Notes under the pieces: model-generated
Told to the model about the DNA's origin: nothing
Seen by the model: only the letters and a program-made list of their open reading frames with translations
Databases searched by the model: none
Translations under genes and position numbers: made by a program
Shown: piece after piece, positions 1 to 12,300 of the stretch
How positions within the stretch are numbered: the stretch's first letter is position 1
Layout of the letters: every line of letters starts with the position of its first letter
Assembly (NCBI RefSeq): GCF_030269925.1
Contig: NC_085121.1
Location: forward strand, 11,239,501 to 11,303,500
Direction: 5' to 3'
DNA length: 64,000 bases
Source of the DNA: Bombyx mori
Taxonomy: Eukaryota; Arthropoda; Insecta; Lepidoptera; Bombycidae

Positions 1-343
1 ACCTTCATACATGGTTATAATTTGATAGTTTTTGTATAAAAATACATTTCAAAGTTTGTATTTATATAGAGTCGAACTAGTATTGCTTTCGTGACTATGT
101 CGTAAAAAGTATCTAAAAGTCAACAGACATGTAAAATAAGACACAGTTCAACCACATTATTTTGTTATTAGATATTAAAATACAAATAAATGCATCGTGG
201 TGTAACTAAATGAAAGCTAAACGTATTATTTTCGTGCCTACAACATATTTTTTGTCTTTGTAATAAAATAGAAAATGATTCGAATCGTTAATTCGAACCG
301 TGGTAGATAATTATGAACCTTATTGTCACTGTGATAGGGTCGA

Positions 344-3300
344 CTACGTGTCGTCCGGTATCTTCTCGATTCCGATGAGTTCGTCGAAGAGTGAGTGCTT
401 GTCGGGAATGACGTGAGGCTCGTGTATGATCAGACGCGCGAACTTGAGCACGGCTCGAGTCAACTGGCCGACTGTCCACTTTCTGTCCACCAGAACTCTA
501 ACTACGGTATCCAGCTAAGTGTTAGAAAATCATTAAATTAATATAGAGAAATGCATTTATCTGTAATCAGTCTCGTTATATAATAGCAACTGATTTCTCA
601 CTAAACAACAATAAAAATGTCTTAGTGAAACTCTTATGCTATTTTTGAAAACCTACCTATAGATACGCTCCAAAGCGTTTATTAGCGCTGGATATATGAG
701 TCGACTATTATCAAAGGCGGCAATCTGACTTTTGGACAATGATTGGTAAATCAGAAAAACGAATTATTGACTTTGTATTCCATTGGCAGTCACAAAACTC
801 TTCGGAACGACATCTTAGATAAATAACAGGTTAACTATTAACCTTTATTTAATGCAGGTTTTGAACCGTATTCTTTGAAGGAGACGATTATATTCAAATA
901 AATCTGTATTGACATATCAATAAAAAAAATTTGTCCAAATGTACAGATTGCCGCCTTTGATAATAGACGACTCAATTATATAATATTATATTATTGTATA
1001 GATGGGTGAGTGAAGTCACGGTATATTTAGTATTGGATGTGATGGAATGTGAAACTGGAGACATGTGGTCTAGGTCCCTGTGATATAGTATGAAGGTTGC
1101 CCATCAAATCGGAAGATATCAATGCTTCGCGGTCGAAATGAGCACGGTGACGGTAGCTACCCGTGCAAACTCACAATGTACCAGTAATCTAAATATAATA
1201 CATTCAATCCTGTAAATTTGTGTAATTATGGTTGTTAGTCTATTCTGAGTTCGCAGGGGTCCATCATCGTTCTTTATATGTATGCTACGAAACTGTTGTA
1301 TTTTGGTTTGAATGGTGAAACAATCGTTTTAAAATACAATTGAAACTTCAACTTCTCGGAATATTAGGATACATGCGACGCCAATGAGTTCCGATAACGA
1401 CTGCCCCTCTACGACATCTTTAATTAATTGCATAGTTACCTATGTATGTTTGTGTAAAATGTAGCTCCTCATTTTATACAGACATAACTAAACTATTTCT
1501 CTGGGAAACGGCTATCTCAAGTTACTTCTATTTTGCCTTCTGTTCCGAATCATCTGTTCCTATTAGAAGTAGGATTCTGACTCTGATATGCTAAGAAGAA
1601 ATGCATATGATTTCCTAGGACGGCTTACATCAGACAGATGGCAGATCGTATTATCATTAAGAAAATTTAAAGTACAACATGAATTATTTTGGACGTCAAA
1701 GTGGAATAGAGGCAAGAATACATTGAATAAAATGTATCTCTAACAGACCATGTGTTTTTTTTATGATTGAAGGATAACTGGTGGCCCGGAGGCCTTTCCA
1801 GTTTCACCAGGACAGGTGGGCGAGCAAAGGCTCAGTCAGGAGGGGTGGAAAAATGAAAGAGCATGTGTCTATCTAAAGCACGTTACCTTATAGAGTTTCT
1901 CGTTTCCGAAGGTGTAGTATATGAGAGCGGGGAGACCGGCGACGCTGGCGGCGAGCCACTGCAGCAACAGCTTGAGCTGTGGGTGTCCGCGCTGCCGGTG
2001 ACCGCAGCCCCAGTTGCCGGTCGCCACGGGCCGAGACGAACTTCCCGACACGATCTTGTGGGCCAATTGGCTTAACTGTACAAACCCGCCCGAACTCAAT
2101 CATTCCATTGGAGACTGCATGTTTCGTAGGGTAAAAACATGCTTTAGAATTTTGAAAAGTTGATCGTCTATTTATGTGGTCTTTCCCAGAAAATGCTTAA
2201 AGTAAAATCTCTTCCCGAAATTTAAAGGAGAACCGGTGATTTTTTGATATTAATCACGTTTGTCTAAAATTAATTTCACTTTACGTACTGCAATAATCCA
2301 CGTGAAATATGTTGATATAACATTTTTAGTTTTTACCAGCAATCACAGAGTTGTAGATATTATGAAAGAACATAGACGTTACCAACGCTCTCCAGTTCTT
2401 AAATGGCTACTGTATTTGATGAACATCAGCAATGGCCGCTACTTACCGTCGACGATTCTTTTCAAACTTTGTTTGAAGAAGTAGGTGTTATAGCGGGTGA
2501 CCGAAAGAAAGATTGTGTTAATAGTTTTAAATCAATAATCAAAGATCACAATAGTCTGATATTAATTGGAAGTTATGGGAATTTGACCTTGGCTCCCTCG
2601 AGCTATTGCAGCTAAATCTATCATTAATTCACAGCAGCAACATCTTTATCTATATTTTTAATTAGTTTGATAGCTAAGTACTTTTCGTGGGGTATATTGC
2701 GTACTCGCAAGCAGAACATACATTTTACAGAAGCATTCATGTATTTAGGTTTAAGGGTAGGACATTCGATGTAGTGATGTACTTAAAACTTCCAGCTTGT
2801 CTCAGAGCGCACCACGTTGCGTTGTCTACGGGATCCAGTACCCGCTTAACTTTAGCTGTTTAATCTCGTTTGTGCATTTAACTACACTTATTAAATGGTA
2901 AAAAAAAATCAAATCCTTATTATATGTAAAATGCGATTAAGGTACTAGTTGTTGTTAAATTCTATAAATTATTGGATAGATCTCTTCCCTTGTTAGATAA
3001 GGAATTTTGCCAAGAAAAAAGAGAACTAAAGATTAAAATACTTTTTTTGGGAAAATTCCCAATTCAATAAGTATGGTTCACATAGGTTCTAATCTTTAGT
3101 GTGAATATAATTTCGGCCTTTAATAGTTTGTGAGCAGGGAAAAGTTGCAGTAAAACTACAGTAGGTCATGCAAATTGTATGTTTCGACAGAAAGCGAAGA
3201 CTTTACTCGCATATATTGTTAGTGCATACTAGTCGAGCGTGATTATGTTGAGATTAGCTACAGACAGACGTCTGACCTTTGGTTTCTTAAGCTTTACTGT

Positions 3301-6300
3301 GACCGGTTCACATTCTACAGTCTCTTCTATAGTGTCTACGATCATATTTATGACCCAGTTTAACTTTTTCCTTCTAACGTTGGGATTGGATATCTGCGTG
3401 GAGCTAGTCTCTGTGCTAGCGGACCCAGATCCGTCAGAGTCCTTACAATTCTCTTCGGATAAACGTCTCGTGCTCTCAATTATCTCCTCGGGTATAGATT
3501 CTTTTACTTTACGTTTCTGTCAAAACATATGGTACGATGAATGGTGGGTTAAAAAGTTCTATAAACCTGAAACAGCAACGGAAAGCGGCAGGCACAAATC
3601 TCGACATCAGAGCCAAAAGGTCAAATCTCTATCTAGATTCTACAAAAACAACTTTTTGTTCACAAACCGTTTTTGACTTGCTTCAACCGTCGTGATAAAT
3701 TTCTTTCGTTAAAAATACATATACTCATCCGGCTGTCATGTAGAAAAATTTTGAGCATTGGTCAGATTAATTCTCAATTGTTTTTTTACGAAATCCGTTG
3801 ATGTTTTATCCAGAGTAGATAGATTTTTTCTAAGTTTATAGTCCAATCAGATAGTTTTAGTCGATACTAACCAGCTGAGCAGCGAGTCTGTGTCTGTGTC
3901 GAGCCAGTTCGAGTGAGAGTGACCTGGCGGCTAGGGCAAGCCGCCGGGGAGTCTTGTCTCTGACGTCACGTCCGTAAAGCTCCGCAGCCTCCGCTGCACC
4001 TTCCGTCCCGACGCCGCCTGCACCGCTCGCCATCGACTCACTTAGAGTACGCTTCAAGAGAGAGCCAGCGAATCTGGAAAATGTAAATTTATATAAAACT
4101 AGCCGTACTCGGCCGCTTCGCTGGGCATTTAAAATTAACATTATTATTTATTTTCATTATTATTAGGGAGTCCAACACTCATATAAATATTAGCCCATCC
4201 ATTAAGTACATATATTTTCTACATGGATACCAAGTTTCAAGTCAATCGAATTCATGGTTCAGTAGTTATAACGGAACATCCGTAAAAACCACTGCAGATT
4301 TATATATTATTATAGATGACAGACGATCCCAGAATTTCGTTTTTACACTATGTGAAGACTAGGAACAGACAAAGGCTTGCATTCCAATGCATAAAATCTC
4401 CGGAATCCGATTCGGTAGTAGAGTCATTCGCGAAGTAGCTACTCTTGATTTGTTATGTCTCTCTTGTAGGGACTAGGGTAGCTGTTAACAAATCCCGCCC
4501 CTTCTGGCTGAGCCCTTGCTCGCCCACCTGTCCTTGTGAAACTGGGAAGGCTTCCGGGCCTCCGGGCCACCAGTAAACCCTCAATCATAAAAAAACAAAA
4601 ACTTCTCCGTTGTATGATCTCCGATTTGACTTATTGGGACTCTCTTAATTGAAAATTCAGAATACGGTATGCGGGGAGAGTTAAATTACTAATTAGTGAA
4701 GTAATTCCTGTTTTGGAATTTTTATGGTAGGTCGGGGTGCGCTACCAAAATACTTATTAAGTACCTTATGACAGCCAAGTCGCGAGAGTCCAATTCTCGT
4801 GCTTTGTGTTCTCCAGAGCCCGCGTCCATTATGGGATCGTTCAGCCATTGGTTGAACTGCTCGTAAACCTCCTCCAATTCTGATCTATAATGGTAAGGAA
4901 TTGTATAATTTACACAAACTTCGTTTACCTAAAACGGATTTAAGATCGAAGAAGATTAGAAGTCGTCGTGGCCTAAAGGATAAGACGTCCGGTGCATTCG
5001 TATCTAGCGATGCGCCGGAGTTCGAATCCCACAGGCGGGTACCAATTTTTCTAATGAAATACGTACTTAACAAATGTTTACGATTGACTTCCACGGTGAA
5101 GGAGTAACATCGCGTAATAAAAATCAAACTCGTAAAATTATAATTGGCGTAATTACTGGTGGTAAGACCTCTGTGAGTCCGCACGGCTAGGACCACCACC
5201 CTGCCTATTTCTGCCGTAATACGTTTCGGTTTGAAGGGTGTGGTAGCCATTGTACCTATACTGAGACCTTAGAACTTATATCTCAAGGTGGGTGGCGCAT
5301 TTTCGTTGTAGATGTCTATGGTCTCCAGTAAACAGTTAACACCAGGTAGTCTGTGAGCTCGTCCACCCATCTAAGCAATAAATAAAATAAAAACTGGCCC
5401 TAGCAAGACCAGCGCTTCGCAGAATCTACCACCGGATCGGAAACGCGACTCACTGAGAAGATCCGGCGAGAAACTCAGTGGGCTTGTCCTAATATCGGTC
5501 GTAGTATCGGAGGTAACTCACGTGTATTCGGTGCTGAAACTGTACTTAGAACTGTTTCCCGTGTCCTTCCTCCCGAGAGGTCTTCGTCTCGGAGACAAGT
5601 CGCCGTTGACTGTCGTTTCCTTGTCCGTCAGCACGAAGCCCCCTGAGCCGCCGCGCTTTATTCTAAATTAGTAATTCTGATTATAATAAATACTCTCAAA
5701 GACAGGAGATATTTTTATTATGTTCATTTGAATAACGTGGAATACACAATTCCTCCATTCTTGTAACATCTTGAGAATTTTAGAAAACAGTCAAAGAGTA
5801 TTTTTTGAAAAGGCATATTGATGGTTAAGTATTGTTCGCTAGTTATTCTGAGGGTCTTTTTTGGAATCACTAGAAAGTTGCTTTTAAATTCAACAAGAAA
5901 ATTAAATGACATTCATAATATCGTATTAGGTTATGTCATATTATGTCATAAATTCTACTTATCATTTTCTATTTTATTCTATCAGCCCATGGACGTCCAT
6001 TGCTGCACATAGGCCTCCCCCAAGCCTCGCCACAAAGACCGGTCCTGCGCTGCCTGCATCCAGCGGATCCCCGCGAACCTCAATAGGTCGTCGGCCCACC
6101 TTATTATTACTTATCATTATCTAACCTTATTTCGTTATCATTAATTCCAGCTCCCGAGATGCTAATGCCGACAGCATAGCTAGAGCTGTCCGTGGACCAG
6201 TCCCCGGTGTTGCTACTAGTACAAGAGTCCTCAGCTTCTCTCCGCAAAGCCTCCTTGAGTTTATCCGCAAACGAAATCCTCTTCTCTTCGGTTGATAATT

Positions 6301-9300
6301 CTTTGTTATACTGGAATGAATTTGGGTGGGCGCTCTCTCCTCTGCCTTCGTCTTCACTACCTGTTTATAAAAAAATATAAAAATACTGGATACTATGGAG
6401 TTCTAGGTACTTCTCTTCTTCTTTGTATACCACTAGGTAGGGTCGGCACAGCGATTTTTTCTATTTCATTGTCTTCTATCAGCCGTCATCTAAACATTCA
6501 CTCCTCTCTTTCTCTCTTTCTCATATCGTCATTCACACACTCCATCCATGTCTTCTTTGGTCGACCTCTTCCCCCTCTACCTTGTACTACCATTTCCATA
6601 CATCTCCTAGTCACATGCATCTCCTCTCTACGCATCACATGTCCATACCACACTAACCGTTCGCTATTTTATTTATCAATGACTGGCGCTATGGAGCCCT
6701 ACGTTTGTATTATCGATTTTAATATTCCGGACTCTATTGTGGATCCCATACATCACATGTCAGGCATTTTTTATTATTTTTATTTTATTTTAAACATTTT
6801 ACTAAAGGTATTAACGGTACATTCCACATTCCTAAGGGTGCATTGGACGAAATAAAATCACTTTTCACACTGATTATTTTGGAGTCAGTTTAAAACAAGA
6901 TATCCAACCTTGCTAAAGCGGATGCTTTATATGAAATACCTAGTGTGATTTATAAACATCATTTATTAGTAATTATTGAAGCCATCATAGGAATGCGGTG
7001 TCAAATAATCAGTTTCATAAGACAATAGAGTACTTAACGGTATGCAGCCGCTTGGCTCTGCCCCTGGCGTTGCTGACGTCCATGAGCGACGGTAACTATT
7101 CACCATCAGGTGGGTCGTATGCTAGTCTGCCTACAAGGGCAATAAAAAAAATAGTAGGGACTTATTAAGTACCGGGTGCAATTTACTATTACCGCATCAT
7201 ACACCCAAGCAAACGAGCTTTGGTTGTGGAAGCTAATTCTCGCGTCGGCGGAGGGCGGTGTTTTAATGGTTATAAAACAGCACAACTCTTACCGTAATCA
7301 AAACTATCATTGGCACTGTGATACTCGTCTTCGCTGGAGTTGCAGCTCGAATACAAGCTGTCCTCCTGCGTGTCTTGGTCGTTGCCCGTGCTTCTGGTCA
7401 CTGGCAAACATTCCCCAGACGAGCCGAGCACTATGAATCGTCCACGGCGATTGTTCAACATCCCACCGTCCGGGGAGAGCCAGCACTTACGCTTAGACAG
7501 TTCCACACCTATCGACGATCACTGTACTTAGTGCGAGTTTCTTAACGTTTTCGATAGCGTAAAAGTTAACTCAAATTTGTATGCAGTTGTAACAGCGACC
7601 CTTGCTAATTGCTTATGCCACTACAACAATAAAACTCCTATTGTTTCAACTGTGGTGTTAATTACATAAAACACGATTTTACGACGAAATAAAGAAGGGA
7701 CTCTGTATGGATTCCCTCAATTACTTTGTTGGTACACATCTTATATATAAAATTCTCGTGTCACGGTGTGCGCGATTGAACTCCTCCGAAACAGCGCAAC
7801 CGATTTTCGTGAACCTTAGTGTGCATATCGGCCAGGGTAGAGAATCGGACAACATCTATTTTTCATCCCCCATAAATATTAAGGGTGGTCCACCGTAAAA
7901 AAAATTTTTCATTTAAAAAAAAATGTTTTTTTTTTTATGATACAGCATACAAAAATACATACAACCCTAAATTTTTACCCCTCTACGATCAACCCTTATT
8001 TTTTATTTGTTAATCCTTACACACTTACAATAAGTGATTTTTTTTTCTACACCGGAAATCCCTTAGAAATCTTATATATGGCAAAACAACGTTTGCCGGG
8101 TCAGCTAGTAATTGTGTAAATATATGAATAATGTTCGATGGTCTGAAGGTCACAGGGATGTTTGTTTATGGTAAAAGTTTGTATACGTACTGGGGTCGTT
8201 GAGGTTGAGGGTCGCTGCGCAGTAGTTCTGCGGCGACGGGCTCCTGCTGTTGGTGTTGATGGTGCTGCAGGACGAAGCCTGTTTGATGACCACCGTGGCT
8301 TCCACTTCTGGCGGCGTGTGGCTAAAGGATTCGCCTGTAAATGTTCAATTAGTCCTTTTTAATACGCTTTTATTAGCTTCAGACGTATGTAGGTATGTTA
8401 GTATGTAATGGAATCCTTGAACATGATTTTGCCTCCCTTCAAAACGTCGGATTAACTCGAAATTTAGCATACTTATTAAAGACCGATGAGAATTCAAAAT
8501 AAAAAAAAAATTGTAAAAATTGAAATTTAATTATAAAATGAAAAATAAATATGTAATAGTTTAAAAAAAAATAAAAAAATACGCTTTTATGGAAAATCTA
8601 ACTAAAAAACGCTTTTTTTACAATAAAATCATTTTTTTTACACTATTTTTAATTCAAATTTCTTAAAATTTATTTTCTATTTTTTAGTTGGATTTTTTAT
8701 AAAAGCGTATTTTTAGTCTTTTGCAACTATAATTTTTTAATTATTTAAATCCACGATTAGATTCTTATTATTATTTTAGAATTTTTTTATTATATTTGGC
8801 ACTATCTGCAATATTTTGATGTGTATTGTCTGATGGGATTATAAGTGATTTAGATTTTGATCGAAATTAATAATTAAAATTGAAATGTATTTATATAAGT
8901 TGTATGCGCGAAAACGACAGACCTATAGGCGACAAGCGTCTCTCGTGACGAATGGTATCTTTACTTTTCATCGGTGTTTGCTGGAACGCAAGCAGACTCT
9001 TGTTTAGTTCACGTAGTACATTGTCCTCTTCCCACTGACCTAACGGGAGACTGCTGTAGTCTTCTGCATCCATCAGACACACCGTTACCTGTCAGAACAC
9101 GTTGCGTTTTTGTTTCAGAGGTGACAAACAGTACAGTTTTTATATTATTGCTCGATTAGAAATCCCAGTTGTTGGGTATGTCGGTCCTCAAACTAAAAGG
9201 CATGGCTGCATCTCGCCAATAATAACCATGATAATCGTTCTTTGTTCGTCTATCACAAATAGATCATTTGCTTTATCAACAACCATTGTGTAATTACTGG

Positions 9301-12300
9301 TGGTAGGACGTCTTGTGAGTTTGCACAGGTAGGTACCACCACCCTGGCTATGTTTACCGCGAAAAAGTAATGCGCTTCGGTTTGAAGGATGGGACAACCG
9401 TGGTACTGTAAAAACGGAGACGTCAGAACTCTTGTTTCAATGGGGGAGGCGGTATTTACGTTATAGATGTCTATGGGCTCCGGTAACCACTTAATACCAG
9501 GTGGGCCAGGCCAGCGATAAATAAAAAACCAATGATGTATTGGCACTCAATTAGTTATAACCAATTATCTAAGATCATTATATCTAGATCGGTTATCGTA
9601 GTATTGGTCATAACTAATTATCTATTGGTGAGCATTTTTTTGTTTGTTTTTTAACAATATTGGAGATAGCCTGTAAATAACTCAAGTCACGGCACTGTAA
9701 TAGAGTTGTAGTCTTTAGATAAATGTTGCAAATTTACTTTTTTAGGTTCTTCGAGTAGTTCTAGCGTAGCCTTTTGTTTTCTATCGTATATCCTGCTGAA
9801 CATTCTCGCTCCCTCCACTTTAATAACTTCATTATCTTCGAGAGATTCTACTGATAGCATAGTGGACAATAGCTCTGGCATCATGAACATCGACAGTGAT
9901 TCCTGTAAAAATTTTTTGGAGATTGATTATAAGAAATAACGAGAACTTAATTAAATTATTTCGTTAAATAAAATCCTCTGGTTATTTTTTGTGAAGATAG
10001 CCAGAAAAATTCTTGGCTTTTCTGGTATTAAATGGTGCCTGGAGTCTTTGTTAGTAATCACAACGCGCATACCGCTACTCGCCTTAAAGTTCTGATTCTC
10101 AAACTTGAACGCACGATTGCTTCATAGCAGAAATAGGCATAGTAATATTCTTTTCCGGCTAACTATAACGATGAAAGAAAACTTATGTGTGAGATAAGCT
10201 TAAGTGCATATAAGTTTTTATTGTGCAATTTAATTTTTACGTTGATTAAGGATTATTAATAGACAAGTATTAAATTTAAAGGTATAGGATGTGATTTATT
10301 ATGAAAAGATGCATGAAACGCTTTGTCGTATAGGGAAACGGGGACGGTATGTGACCCTGTGGGAGTAAGCCAATGCGGTGTACCGACCAAATTAAAACTA
10401 CAGTACTACAGTTAGTAGGATGGCCTCGAGCACTGAGAGATGTCGAGGCATCCTGAGACGCGTGAAGTCTGCTACCTCCTATGCTACATGACGATCTGTC
10501 ACCACTCTGTCAAGAGTGAAACGATTCAGAAGAAGAAGTAAGAATGTGATCTAAAAAGCATTGGGCAAACGTGAATGTAAAGAGACCTTTATCGATGACT
10601 AGCTTTTGCCCGCGACTTCGTGCGCGTGGAATAGTTCACAAATAATGCATTATTTTAGAACAAATTTGGTTAGCATAAAAAACGTTATAGTGAGCCAACC
10701 TTTACATATAGGCATATGCTGTCGCGGACTTTTTTTAGATCTTTTAAAGGTTAACAATTCTGTCATACATTATTTTAGCGAAACTTTAACCGTTTCTGCA
10801 GCACACGCAGCGGAAGCTCTCAAAAGGTAAAAATACCCCGGTTTTGAAACATTATTTGTTGGTGCTCCGCTTTTATTGGTCTTAGCGTGATGTTATATAG
10901 CTTAAAGCCTTCCTCGATAAATGAGCTATCTAACACTGAAAGAGTTTTTAAATCGGACCAGTAGTTCCTGAGATTAGCGCGGTCAAAAACAAACTCTTCA
11001 GCTTTATAATATTATTAGCGACCCGCCCTCGCGTCGCTTCGGAAACTGTAATTTATTATTGATTTATCCTATATTTAATGGATGTTATTATATATAATAA
11101 TATAAACCTTCCTCTTCAATCACTCTATCTATTAAAAACCGAATCAAAATCCGTTGCGTAGTTTTAAAGATTTAAGCATACATAAAGATATAGGGACAGA
11201 GAAAGCGACTTTGTTTTATACTATGTAGTGATAAGTAATAAGTATAGTTTCAATCACCTGAGATTCTCCGTCGATTAGTATGTTGCCCCCGATCCTGCTT
11301 GTAGCGAAGCACACTCTAATGGCGTCTTCGTTCTCACATCTTTCTGGTCGTCCCTCGTGCCTAACCAGCAGCTTGCACAGCGGCAACGTGCATTCTAACC
11401 AGTCTTCTATGGTCAACCATTGTTTCGATGTCATTACCTGTGAACGATCAGTTCATAAATATATTTATGGTGCAAGGAAATGTGAGCTCTAACGGGTGAC
11501 AACATAGGGTGCATGTCTTCACTTTGGTAGCCAAAACAGGAAGAAAATTCTACCTTCACTTTTGTACGAAGAAAAAACTTTTTTTTTATGTTTAATATAA
11601 AAAAGTTGTGATTTTGGCTAGTTCAAATTTTGTTTACCTTTATTACGTCATACGTACATATTAGTCTCGCTTCCCTGTCTGTAAGCTATTTAGCATCACA
11701 TTGCAACATATTTATTATAATATTAGTTATGCTGAATTAACAAACCAAAAATATTTTTCATTGGGTTAGGGTAGTTGATTGTTCCGGAAGCCGAAACGGT
11801 CTGTTGGCTCCCTAATATAAATTTATTTCAGAACAACTTCACTCACAAATGTAGGGTGTAATATCGATGAACGGAAAAAGAAATCTAGATTTAGACAGTA
11901 GTCGTTTTAATAAGTTAATGTTTCGTGAAACTGCAATGGAATGAAAACAACTTTGACCTCGGGCGTCAGTTGATTTTCAATAGTGTTACATTGCGTGTAG
12001 TCCAAAAATCTATTATTAATTTTTTTATTGCTCTTGTAGGCAGACGAGCATACGGCCCACCTGATGGTGAGTGGTTACCGTCGCCCATGGACTTCAGCAA
12101 TGCCAGGGGCAGAGCCAAGCCGCTGCTCACCGTCATTCATCAATATGCTACTACTGATCGGCTATGTACTGTTCCTGAAGTGTAATGTTTAAGGACTGAT
12201 CTTTTCGTTTCGAGATAGTAAATTAAATACGTGACGCTCTTCCTGTCCATTATTTTCTCTAATTTAATTTCAGAACACAAATAAGTGCACCAAATTGCAG

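Noticed and set aside
2403..2615. 70-residue plus-strand ORF (MATVFDEHQQWPLL...)
   Set aside because: Short, no family features, inside an intron of the minus-strand gene, no splice context.
3229..3276. Stop codon ending an open stretch downstream of the PARG-like exon 3516-3277, read as a gene end
   Set aside because: A donor (AAAG|GTCAGA) inside the stretch joins in phase 0 to the next PARG exon at 2075, and the protein then continues into GNWGCG. The later stop is intronic.
4968..5045. tRNA gene
   Set aside because: Head of a Bm1 SINE: promoter boxes are present, but it runs straight into the SINE body and the acceptor stem does not close.
6292..6855. 187-residue plus-strand ORF
   Set aside because: It spans an antisense exon, an RT relic on the minus strand and intron sequence. 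No coherent protein.
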